64,000 nt of DNA from Dyadobacter luticola (GTDB taxonomy: Bacteria; Bacteroidota; Bacteroidia; Cytophagales; Spirosomataceae). The notes beneath the pieces are model-generated. The model saw nothing but the letters and a program-made list of their open reading frames with translations, was not told where the DNA came from and ran no database searches. The first letter of the stretch is position 1, and each line of letters opens with the position of its first letter. A program made the translations under genes and the position numbers. The stretch is taken from assembly GCF_005860805.1 (NCBI RefSeq), contig NZ_VCEJ01000005.1, positions 744,001-808,000 on the forward strand, in the 5' to 3' direction. This document shows, one piece after another, positions 51,003 to 59,021 of this stretch.

Positions 51003-54000
51003 TTAGAATGTGATCTGAAGACCTCCCAGGAATGAGCGGGATTGTGGGTAAACAAAGTTGTCAACCCCGATGACGGTGTTTGAGCCAGCATAAGTATTTA
51101 CTTCCGGGTCAAATCCACTGTAATTCGTGATGGTGAAAAGATTGTTTGCACTGGCATAAATTCGGATTGCCTGCACACCTTTAAACTTGGGGAAAGTATA
51201 TCCCAACGTCAGGTTTTTGCATCGCAGATAAGAACCGTCTTCCACCACATAATTGGAAATCGGAAGCCTGCCGCCTTGTGCCGGACTTACATACTGGTTA
51301 TTCGGATTCGTTGGCGACCAGCGGTTTACGACACCCGCCAGCAAGTTGCGCTGACCCAGCGGGTTCTCAAACGAGAGGCGGCTTGCATTGTAAATGTCAT
51401 TGCCTTGCGAGCCCGAGATGAACAGGCCCAGGTCGAATCCTTTGTAAGCCATATTAGTAGAAAACCCGTAAATGAATTTCGGATTAGGGTTACCCACAAT
51501 GACCTGATCGGCTGCGGTGATCTGTCCGTCGCCAGTTACGTCTTTCACTTTATGTCCGCCAACACGTCCGTCGTAGCCGGGCAAAATGGTTTCGCCAGTC
51601 TGGTTAATGCCGTCAAAAACATAGGTTTTAAACATGCCCAGCGGCTGGCCCACTTTCAGCACGGTGTAAGTGGTTATAAAACGTTCGTTGGTTACACCGC
51701 CGTCGAGGTCAATGACCTTGTTCCGGTTGATGGTCGTGTTTGCCGAAACATCCCATTTGAATGCACCATTTAAGATCCTGGCATTCACGGCCAGTTCCAG
51801 ACCTTTGTTCTGCAACGCGGCAAAGTTGCCAGTCAATGTGCCGTAACCTGAGCTGAGCGGCAACGTTTTTACATACAGCAAATCATTCGTTTTCTTCTGA
51901 TAAACATCGGCGATAAAACTCACACGGTTGTTCAACACGCTGATATCCACCCCGAAGTTGGTCTGCACCGAACGCTCCCAGCGCAAATCCGGGTTGGCGA
52001 TGCCGGTCGGGTTGATACCGGTGGTATAGGTATGGTTGATCATATAATCGCTGCCCGTAGCCGCCGCCGTAGAAAGTGACTGGTAGGGGCTGATACCGCC
52101 CGCATTTCCGGTGATACCGAAGCTGCCACGCAGTTTGAAGTCCGAAAGCCAGGTCACACTTTTCAAAAATGGCTCTTCGATCAGACGATAAGCCGCTGAT
52201 ACTGCGGGAAAAAGACCGTATTTATGATTGGCCCCAAACTTGCTCGAACCATCCACGCGGGCCGTTAGGTCAAGGAAAAATTTGTCCTTAAAACCATAAT
52301 TGACGCGCGCCAGATATGAATCCAGACGCTGACTGCTGCGGCCGCTGCTCACGGTACGCGTCAGGGCCAGCTGCATCGCTTCGTTCTTCGTGGCGTCATT
52401 AGGGAAACCGCTGGCGTTCATGGTGTTGGAATTCGAATTTTCCAGCTGGGTACCAAATACGGCAGTCGCTTTGAATGTATGGTTTTTGCCAAGATTGGTG
52501 CTGTAAGTCAGTATACTTTCGTGCAGCAGCGCCAGGTAATTGGCATTGGCCTTGGAGCCGGAACCTGAATTATCATTCAAATCGCTTTTGTTGACGATCG
52601 AGCGGGGTGAGTAGCCGTCGTACAATTCGCCGCGCTGGTCAATGTTGAAGGAAGCACGATAGGTAAGTCCCTCGAACAGATTCACTTCGCCGTACAAATT
52701 GGCCAATGTTCTTTTAATATCCCTTTTGTTCAAAGCCGCAGCAAAATTCAACGGGTTCACCACCTCGCGGTACTGACCGCCAGCCTGCTCACCGAAAGGA
52801 AATATCGATCCGTCTTCCCGGTAGGGTTTCAATGTCGGAGGTGCGCCGATTGCCGCGCCGAGTACCGAGGATAGCACCGCGCCGCCGTCGCCAATGTTCT
52901 CGCCACCGGTCTGAATACCATCGTTCACCGAATAACTTCCCAGGATACTCGTCCCGATTTTAATCTTTTTGCTGATCCGGTGGTCGAGGTTCAGGCGGTA
53001 AGAATAACGCTTGAAACCGGAGCCGATGAATGTTCCTTCCTGGTCAAAATAATTGAGCGACAGTGCCAGCTGCGTTTTTTCGGTACCGCCATTAATCGAA
53101 AGCTGGTGGTTCTGGATTGGCGCCTTGCGGAAAATGTAGCTCTGCCAGTTGATACCCTCGCCCAGTGAGGCAGGATCGGGGTAGTAGTTATTTTTAAATA
53201 CCTCATTTTCAAGCTGCGCAAATTGGGCCGCATTGAGTACGTCGAGGGTTTTGTTTACTTTCTGCGTGCCATAATAACTGTCGAAAGTGACTCGTGTCGC
53301 GCCATTTTTACCTCTTTTTGTGGTAATCAAAATTACACCGTTTGCGGCACGCGCCCCGTAAATCGCTGAGGCAGAAGCATCTTTCAAAACTTCTACCGAC
53401 TCAATGTCATTCGGGTTGATGGTCGAAAGCGGGCTTACATCCGTGATGCCGCCACCATTTGAAACCTGTATCCCATCGATCACGTAAAGCGGCTCGGATG
53501 AACCATTGATCGAGTTGGTACCCCTGATCCGGACGCTGATATTACCGCCCGGCGCACCCGAATTCTGGTTGATCTGCACACCCGAAACCCGCGCCTGCAA
53601 GCCCTGGGCAATGTTCGCGACCGGCGTTTGCACGAGGTCAGCAGCTTTCACAGAGGCGATGGAACCTGTGGTTTCCACCTTCCGCTGCGTTCCGTAACCC
53701 ACTACCACCACTTCCTCCAAAGCTTTGGTATCAGGTTTCAGGGTAATGTTGATGTTCGTACGGTTGTTGATTTCAACTTCTTCTTTGAGATAACCGACAA
53801 ATGAGATCACCAAAGTAGCATTACCCGCGGCTTCCAGGGCGTAGGTACCTTCCGCCGTGGTCAGTGTTCCTTGCTGCGTGCCTTTTACGGTGACGCTCGC
53901 GCCGGGAATGGCCTCGCCTTTTTCGTCGGCTACTTTGCCGGTGACTTTGCCTGACTGTGCCAGCAATGATGGCGTTATGCCCAGACAAAAGATCAGGAGC

Positions 54001-54029
54001 ATAAACAGATAAGGTATTTTTTTCTTCAT
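51003..54029 (-). CDS. SusC/RagA-type TonB-linked outer-membrane protein
   Basis: This 1008-aa receptor has a signal peptide (MKKKIPYLFMLLIFCLGITP then SLLAQ), a carboxypeptidase-D-like domain (about 26-112, ending EEVVVVGYGTQ) and a plug with IRGTNSINGSSEPLYVIDGI and VLKDASASAIYGARAANGVI. A barrel ending in Phe (GGLQITF) follows. It imports the oligosaccharide bound by the adjacent SusD. It is the first gene of the glycan locus, divergent from the LacI-type regulator across a 385-bp gap. No N-terminal STN domain, so FecR-type signalling is not expected. Confidence 0.93.
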   Translation of the reverse strand: MKKKIPYLFMLLIFCLGITPSLLAQSGKVTGKVADEKGEAIPGASVTVKGTQQGTLTTAEGTYALEAAGNATLVISFVGYLKEEVEINNRTNINITLKPDTKALEEVVVVGYGTQRKVETTGSIASVKAADLVQTPVANIAQGLQARVSGVQINQNSGAPGGNISVRIRGTNSINGSSEPLYVIDGIQVSNGGGITDVSPLSTINPNDIESVEVLKDASASAIYGARAANGVILITTKRGKNGATRVTFDSYYGTQKVNKTLDVLNAAQFAQLENEVFKNNYYPDPASLGEGINWQSYIFRKAPIQNHQLSINGGTEKTQLALSLNYFDQEGTFIGSGFKRYSYRLNLDHRISKKIKIGTSILGSYSVNDGIQTGGENIGDGGAVLSSVLGAAIGAPPTLKPYREDGSIFPFGEQAGGQYREVVNPLNFAAALNKRDIKRTLANLYGEVNLFEGLTYRASFNIDQRGELYDGYSPRSIVNKSDLNDNSGSGSKANANYLALLHESILTYSTNLGKNHTFKATAVFGTQLENSNSNTMNASGFPNDATKNEAMQLALTRTVSSGRSSQRLDSYLARVNYGFKDKFFLDLTARVDGSSKFGANHKYGLFPAVSAAYRLIEEPFLKSVTWLSDFKLRGSFGITGNAGGISPYQSLSTAAATGSDYMINHTYTTGINPTGIANPDLRWERSVQTNFGVDISVLNNRVSFIADVYQKKTNDLLYVKTLPLSSGYGTLTGNFAALQNKGLELAVNARILNGAFKWDVSANTTINRNKVIDLDGGVTNERFITTYTVLKVGQPLGMFKTYVFDGINQTGETILPGYDGRVGGHKVKDVTGDGQITAADQVIVGNPNPKFIYGFSTNMAYKGFDLGLFISGSQGNDIYNASRLSFENPLGQRNLLAGVVNRWSPTNPNNQYVSPAQGGRLPISNYVVEDGSYLRCKNLTLGYTFPKFKGVQAIRIYASANNLFTITNYSGFDPEVNTYAGSNTVIGVDNFVYPQSRSFLGGLQITF

Positions 54030-54414
54030 TGAGCTAAAATTTAGGGTTGATCCGGAAAATGATAAAATAGGAATAGTGCAAAATAGATTACTTCAAGCAG
54101 CTGTCTTTTGTAACCGAAGCACCGAATACTCGACTCAAAATTGCAAATCGTTGGTGGCTGTTTTGAGTAAATATATAGGTAGGTAAGATCGCTGGTACTG
54201 CGCTAATACCACAAAAAAATCAGGAATTAGATCAAAAACTATCGGGAACGTTTGCGGATACGTTGCCGATATATGGTTTTATATATTTTTAATATGGTAT
54301 TTTCTTAAATTTGTGAGGATGATTGAGATGAGGACTGCCAGTGAGTTGGCAGGTAGGGACTTAACTTTATCGAAGCGGTCTGAATTTTGAATGAATTAGA
54401 ATAGTACAATAGCT
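54030..54414. promoter_or_regulatory. divergent control region of the glycan locus
   Basis: This 385-bp gap separates the SusC and LacI-type start codons and is A/T-rich in the middle. On the plus strand TAAATTTG (54306-54313) is a full -7 match for the regulator gene. AACG (54247-54250) and CGTT (54261-54264), in GGGAACG-N10-CGTTGCC, form an imperfect inverted repeat that could be a LacI-type operator. For SusC I see only a weak TATTTTGC near 54079-54085 on the minus strand. No RNA gene or ORF is seen. Confidence 0.4.
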
Positions 54415-55587
54415 ATGATCAAATGTGTGAAGTGTGAGCAGGTAGACAGCATTATGAAAGCGGGCTATGTGCGCGGCAGGCAGCGGTACCTTTGCAAATC
54501 CTGCAATTACTATTTTACACATTCTGAAAAGGACCCTTCGATCCTGTCCCTCCAAAAGAGAAAGCGTCACCAAACGACGATCATTGACATTGCCCGCTCA
54601 CTGGGTGTCTCCAATTCAACAGTCTCCCGCGCCTTGCACGACCATGCGGATATCAGTCCGGAAACCCGGCAGGCGGTTTTGGAAAAGGTAACGCAGCTGG
54701 ATTACCAGCCTAACCAGCTGGCTTACAACCTTGTAAAAAGCCGCACAAATACCATCGGCCTCATCGCCCCGGAATTTCAAAACCCGTTTTTCCCGAATGT
54801 GATCATCGGCGCACATGAAATCCTGACCCAGGCTGGGTACAACCTGACGATCATGCAGAGCAATGAATCCTATCAGGTAGAAGTATCAAATGCAAAAGCC
54901 ATGTTAGCTAACCGCATCGACGGCCTGATCATTTCGCTGACGCAGGAAACCAACAATTTCGAGCATTTGAATGTGTTTGCGAAGCGGGGAATTCCGCTGA
55001 TTCTTTTCAACCGCGTTTGCAAACAGGTAGATGTGCCGAAAGTGGTTGTGAATGATTTTGAGGCATCATTTCAGGCAGTGGAACATTTGATCCTCAATGG
55101 TTATGAGCGTATTGCGCACCTCGGCGGCCCACTGAATTTGCTGGTTAGCCAGGAAAGGTTGCGGGGATACAAGGCTGCGATGGAAAAGTACGGCAAGACT
55201 ATTGAAAGCCATATGATTATCCAGGGTATGTTAACCCAGCAAAAAGCACGGATTTATGGTCAATACCTGCTCGATCTGGCCGACCGCCCCGATGCCATTT
55301 TTGCAGTTAATGATTCCTCGGCGATTGAAATCATGCTGATGGCAAAGGAAAAAGGGATCAGTATTCCCGACGAATTGGGCGTAGTAGGTTTCAGCGACAA
55401 CCCCGAATCGGTCTACATCGGTCCAGGCCTCACCACCGTGCGCCAGCCCACCTTAGAAATGGGCCGCACCACCGCCGACTGGATTTTGCAGCTGATCGAT
55501 TCAGACGATGCCGAACTGCCGGAGAAGAAAATTTTGAAAACAGAACTGATCGTCCGGGGCTCCTCGGCGCGAAAAAAAGTTTTTTGA
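54415..55587 (+). CDS. LacI-family regulator with an N-terminal transposase-type zinc ribbon
   Basis: This 390-aa protein starts with a CxxC...CxxC zinc ribbon (C4, C7, C27, C30; MIKCVKCEQVDSIMKAGYVR then GRQRYLCKSCNYYFT) of the kind found at the start of IS1-like transposases. A LacI helix-turn-helix follows (about 54-76, TTIIDIARSLGVSNSTVSRA) with hinge YQPNQLAYNLVKSRTNTIGL, and a periplasmic-binding-type effector domain ending TTVRQPTLEMGRTTADWIL. It is divergent from the SusC gene and probably controls the glycan locus in response to a sugar. The ribbon may add DNA contacts. Confidence 0.88.
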   Translation: MIKCVKCEQVDSIMKAGYVRGRQRYLCKSCNYYFTHSEKDPSILSLQKRKRHQTTIIDIARSLGVSNSTVSRALHDHADISPETRQAVLEKVTQLDYQPNQLAYNLVKSRTNTIGLIAPEFQNPFFPNVIIGAHEILTQAGYNLTIMQSNESYQVEVSNAKAMLANRIDGLIISLTQETNNFEHLNVFAKRGIPLILFNRVCKQVDVPKVVVNDFEASFQAVEHLILNGYERIAHLGGPLNLLVSQERLRGYKAAMEKYGKTIESHMIIQGMLTQQKARIYGQYLLDLADRPDAIFAVNDSSAIEIMLMAKEKGISIPDELGVVGFSDNPESVYIGPGLTTVRQPTLEMGRTTADWILQLIDSDDAELPEKKILKTELIVRGSSARKKVF

Positions 55588-55595
55588 AATTTGGT

Positions 55596-55603
55596 TATAT
55601 TTG
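55596..55603 (+). promoter_or_regulatory. candidate -7 element of the YoeB cassette
   Basis: TATATTTG matches TAnnTTTG and lies 50 nt upstream of the antitoxin ATG, just after the regulator stop codon. The -33 box is unclear. Confidence 0.35.
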
Positions 55604-55653
55604 TTCTGGTTCCTCAATTCATGACACATACTTATTATTAAACCTATCATCTT

Positions 55654-55860
55654 ATGTTACGACAAGCAGTGCCGTCAGGAAGAGAAAAACGAGCGATCCT
55701 ACACCTGTTGAGAACCATCAAGTCTCAGAGAAAGCTTGATATTCCAGAGGATACCACAGAGTATTTAATGCGAGGTATCAACGGGAAAAAATTAATGGAA
55801 GCAATTCGCGATATTGAAGAAGGAAGAAATATTGTTTACCATGACCTGATTGAAGTTTGA
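55654..55860 (+). CDS. antitoxin of a YoeB-type system
   Basis: This 68-aa protein has a charged N-terminal half and a C-terminal part (LMEAIRDIEEGRNIVYHDLI) like the toxin-wrapping tail of YefM/Phd antitoxins. The N-terminal part does not look like the usual YefM DNA-binding fold. Identity rests mainly on its position directly before a clear YoeB toxin and on the stop/start overlap (TTGA at 55857-55860), which suggests coupled translation with antitoxin in excess. Confidence 0.65.
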   Translation: MLRQAVPSGREKRAILHLLRTIKSQRKLDIPEDTTEYLMRGINGKKLMEAIRDIEEGRNIVYHDLIEV

Positions 55861-56120
55861 CACTAGCTTGGCAAACCCTGGCCTGGAATCAATATTTAGA
55901 GTGGCAGGTAGAAGATAAAAATGTTGTAAAAAAGATAAACGAACTTATCAAGGAATGTTTGAGGACACCTTTTGAAGGAAAAGGAAAACCCGAAATGCTC
56001 CGGGCAAATTTATCTGGTTACTGGTCACGCAGGATTTCGGATGAACATCGACTTATCTACAAAGTTGAGAAGGATCTCATTACTATTATCAAGTGTAAAT
56101 ATCATTTTGATAGGGTTTAA
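55857..56120 (+). CDS. yoeB: YoeB-family toxin (ribosome-dependent mRNA interferase)
   Basis: This 87-aa protein has the full YoeB layout: WNQYLEWQVEDKNVVKKINE, then CLRTPFEGKGKPEMLRANLS, GYWSRRISDEHRLIYKV and IIKCKYHF. The catalytic residues known from E. coli YoeB fall at the same numbers here: E46, R65 and H83. It cleaves mRNA in the ribosomal A site when freed from its antitoxin. The start is TTG overlapping the antitoxin stop; the first nine residues vary in the family. Confidence 0.88.
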   Translation: MTLAWQTLAWNQYLEWQVEDKNVVKKINELIKECLRTPFEGKGKPEMLRANLSGYWSRRISDEHRLIYKVEKDLITIIKCKYHFDRV

Positions 56121-56195
56121 TGCCACGAATACACGAATAATATTTGTGGTTAATTCGCGGCCGCCGCTGCGGTGCATTCGTTGCATCAAAAGAAA

Positions 56196-56224
56196 AAAGT
56201 GCGAATCCAGCGGAAACGCACTTT
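56196..56224. terminator. terminator between yoeB and the convergent isomerase gene
   Basis: AAAGTGCG (56196-56203) pairs with CGCACTTT (56217-56224) around a 13-nt loop, with an A-run before it and A/T-rich sequence after, so it may serve both convergent genes. Confidence 0.6.
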
Positions 56225-56266
56225 ATTAACTAACAGAATATAATTATGATTGCCTTGCCGGGGGTA

Positions 56267-57229
56267 TCAGCTGAAAACCTCCCTGAATAACTTTAAACTT
56301 TTAGGAACGGCCGTGGCGGCGTCCTCTTTTCCTTCCATTTCGAGCGATATATAACCCTTAAAATTGGCCTTGCGCAGGATTTCTGCAATGCGTTTGTAAT
56401 CCAGATTGAGGTCGTAATAGTGGCCTCCGCCGTAGTACGTCTTGGCTTGCACGATGGTTGCGTATGGCGCCAGGCGTTCAAATTGCGGATAGGGATCTCC
56501 CACAAAATTGCCCGTATCCACATTCATTCCCATCGCCGGCGAAGAAGCCAGCGGCTTATAAATTTCAAGCAAATAATCAATGTTAGACGACAGTCCCCAG
56601 TGGTTTTCAATCGCCAGCACGATACCCGCTTTTTCTGCCGCAACCAGACATTCGCCCATCGAATCAATACACCATTTGATTGCATCTTTGTCGGTATAGC
56701 CTTCAATCGGCGGCTCTTTTCCGTCTTTGTAATAATTGGCGTCGCGCTTCACGGTGCGCCAGCTGCCGGTATTCATCCGGATTGCGGGAATGCCCATTTG
56801 CGTTGCCAGGTTAATGCATTTGATGGTATGTTCAATGTCTTTTTTACGATCTTCTTCCTTCGGCTGCACAAAGCTCTGATGGATGGAAAGCAGCGGGAGT
56901 GATAAACCATTATCGAACGCCAGCCTTTTAAGCTTGTTCATGTAAGGTATCGTTTCGTTTTCCATCTGGCGGTGCAGAATTTCTACGCCGTCAAAACCCA
57001 TCCGCGCCGCATCCTCGATCACCTTTTCAATAGGAAATTTCTCTTTGCCAAAATGCCAGTAAGAGTAGGTTGAAACCGCCAGCGGGATCCTCCTTGCCGG
57101 GGCTTTTCTCACCGGCTCCGCCTCGGCCGACTTACCCGCCAACATGGCCGCACCCGCCAGCGCGGACGTTTTCAACCAGTTTCTGCGGGAGTTGTTTTCA
57201 AGGTTGTTTTCCGAAGTGAGTAGTTGCAT
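56267..57229 (-). CDS. exported sugar phosphate isomerase/epimerase-like TIM barrel protein
   Basis: This 320-aa protein of the xylose isomerase-like superfamily has a Tat-type leader (NSRRNWLKTSALAGAAMLAG). Barrel motifs are MGFDGVEILHRQMENE, VLAIENHWGLSSNIDYLLEI, MGMNVDTGNFVGDPYPQFER and GYISLEMEGKEDA, providing metal ligands. I chose the ATG at about 57229 (MQLLTSEN); the frame opens 18 codons earlier at a TTG with no leader-like sequence. It follows a SusD-like gene by about 95 nt and may process the sugar imported by that system. Substrate unknown. Confidence 0.8.
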   Translation of the reverse strand: MQLLTSENNLENNSRRNWLKTSALAGAAMLAGKSAEAEPVRKAPARRIPLAVSTYSYWHFGKEKFPIEKVIEDAARMGFDGVEILHRQMENETIPYMNKLKRLAFDNGLSLPLLSIHQSFVQPKEEDRKKDIEHTIKCINLATQMGIPAIRMNTGSWRTVKRDANYYKDGKEPPIEGYTDKDAIKWCIDSMGECLVAAEKAGIVLAIENHWGLSSNIDYLLEIYKPLASSPAMGMNVDTGNFVGDPYPQFERLAPYATIVQAKTYYGGGHYYDLNLDYKRIAEILRKANFKGYISLEMEGKEDAATAVPKSLKLFREVFS

Positions 57230-57323
57230 TGAGCAGTTTTTTAGCAATAGTTTTTTGCAATATAATTTGAAAAATTTGGACAAAGCAAGTTTAGTAAAAA
57301 CAACCTGCTTTGTCCAAATCTGA

Positions 57324-58982
57324 TCAGGGATTTTGTTTCAAAACACTGGAACCCATAATATCTATCTGAGCCTGAGGGATTGGGAAGTATTCGCTCTTGC
57401 CTTTCACGAATGTTGCACCCGACAGATAAGTCCGCTTCTTGCTTTCTTTCGCGAGATAGGCGTTCAAAACAACATCCGCATTTCCCCAGCGCACCAGGTC
57501 AAAATGCCTGTGACCTTCCATCGCCAGTTCCAGGCGGCGCTCGAAGCGCACTGCTTTTCTGGCATAATCCTGCGAAGCAAAAGCAGGGTAGGGCTTCACC
57601 AAATAATTAGCGGCAGGCCTTCCGGCAGCATCCGTCACCACCACATTAGCGGCGCGGGTACGAACCTGATTCACGATTTTCAAGGCAGTTGCCAGATCAT
57701 TTTCTTCTACCGCTACTTCGGCGCGCATCAGCAAAATGTCCGCAAAACGGATCGCGCGATAGTTATTCGCATTGGCACGCGGCGACTCCGCACCTGCATT
57801 TTCACCATTGTAAGCGAAGAATTTTTTGAAAGTATAAGGCCCGCCAAAGCTCTGGTCGCGAATCCAGTTTTTGCCTGGGTGCGTGCCCCAGTTCAGGAAA
57901 GGTAACCCTCTTCTGCCGACCGTCCAGTCGAGGCGCGGGTCCAATGTGCCGGCGTATGGCGTGAAGGGATCGGTCGAAGAAAGTCCTTCGTCGTTGGTCA
58001 CATCCACATCATTGAATGTATCCAGCATAGGAAGTCCTGCCGCATCCGTTTTGAATGCATTGACCAGATTTTGAGACGGTTGATAAAACCCGCAGCAGCC
58101 GCCAGGTGCAGAGCCGTAGGGGAAGTTGTAGTTATCGCCCCAGCTTCCGTTTTGGCCGGCACCGCCGTCACCCACAGACATTTGTACCTCAAAAATCGAC
58201 TCAGCATTGTTCTCCGTCGCGATCCGGAAATTTTCGTGAAAATTGGCAACCAGGGAAAATGGTCCATTTGTGACAATGTCTTCCAGCAGCGGCTTGGCAG
58301 CCGTGTAATCCCGCTGGTACATGTGCACTTTCGCCAGCGCCGCCTTCGCAGTCCACTTGCTCACGCGACCTACCTGCGCCTTGGTAGCAGATACATTGTC
58401 GATCGCGAACTGGAAATCCGCCTCGATCAGCGGCCAGATATCCTGATCATTCGGCAGGTTAATGTAGTCGGTTACATTTTCGTCCACGTAAGGCACCATG
58501 TTCCAAAGCTTTTTGGCTTCGAAATGGTACCAGGCGCGCAGAAACCGCGCTTCTCCCAGCGATTGTGCTTTTTCGGCAGCAGTCATGTCCGTGGCCAAAC
58601 CGGTAAGTTTGATCGCATTATTGGAGCGTGAAACACCGTCATACACCGCCACCCATTTATCATTATAAGCCCCGATATCTGCCTGTGGAATGTAGCGTTC
58701 GATGGTCGTGATCTGCGCCTGGTCACCTACGTCGCTGCCTTTGTAGGCGTCGTCGGAAGCGATGGAGCCGTAGATCCAGTTACTTACGGAAGAGGTATTC
58801 ACCGGTCCGGAACCTACGCCGTCGAGCAGGCTGTACGCGCCGATCAGGACGGCATTCACCCCTGTTTTGTTGGAAAGCGACTGCTCGTTTCCTACCCCGA
58901 GCGGTGTCGTTTCCAGAAAGCTTTCGCTGCACGAAGCCATCATCGCCGCGCAGATTATTGCTGTTAATAATGTCTTTTTCAT
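57324..58982 (-). CDS. SusD/RagB-like binding lipoprotein of the third system
   Basis: This 552-aa lipoprotein has a lipobox signal (LLTAIICAAMMASCSESFLE; Cys18) and RagB/SusD repeats: TGVNAVLIGAYSLLDGVG, EARFLRAWYHFEAKKLWNMV and PYVDEN. The end FERRLELAMEGHRHFDLVRW is followed by EYFPIPQAQIDI. It pairs with the SusC at 59022-62600 (39-nt gap). By family knowledge it binds a saccharide at the cell surface. It contains paired Gly/Cys runs (GSAPGGCCGFYQPSQN) in a loop, which is unusual but not diagnostic. Confidence 0.92.
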   Translation of the reverse strand: MKKTLLTAIICAAMMASCSESFLETTPLGVGNEQSLSNKTGVNAVLIGAYSLLDGVGSGPVNTSSVSNWIYGSIASDDAYKGSDVGDQAQITTIERYIPQADIGAYNDKWVAVYDGVSRSNNAIKLTGLATDMTAAEKAQSLGEARFLRAWYHFEAKKLWNMVPYVDENVTDYINLPNDQDIWPLIEADFQFAIDNVSATKAQVGRVSKWTAKAALAKVHMYQRDYTAAKPLLEDIVTNGPFSLVANFHENFRIATENNAESIFEVQMSVGDGGAGQNGSWGDNYNFPYGSAPGGCCGFYQPSQNLVNAFKTDAAGLPMLDTFNDVDVTNDEGLSSTDPFTPYAGTLDPRLDWTVGRRGLPFLNWGTHPGKNWIRDQSFGGPYTFKKFFAYNGENAGAESPRANANNYRAIRFADILLMRAEVAVEENDLATALKIVNQVRTRAANVVVTDAAGRPAANYLVKPYPAFASQDYARKAVRFERRLELAMEGHRHFDLVRWGNADVVLNAYLAKESKKRTYLSGATFVKGKSEYFPIPQAQIDIMGSSVLKQNP

Positions 58983-59021
58983 ATATAAATGAATGATTGT
59001 CAGATGATAAGATAGCCTGGT

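Noticed and set aside
54415..54534. Remnant of an insertion sequence
   Set aside because: The zinc ribbon is in frame with an intact LacI protein and there are no inverted repeats or transposase catalytic domain nearby.
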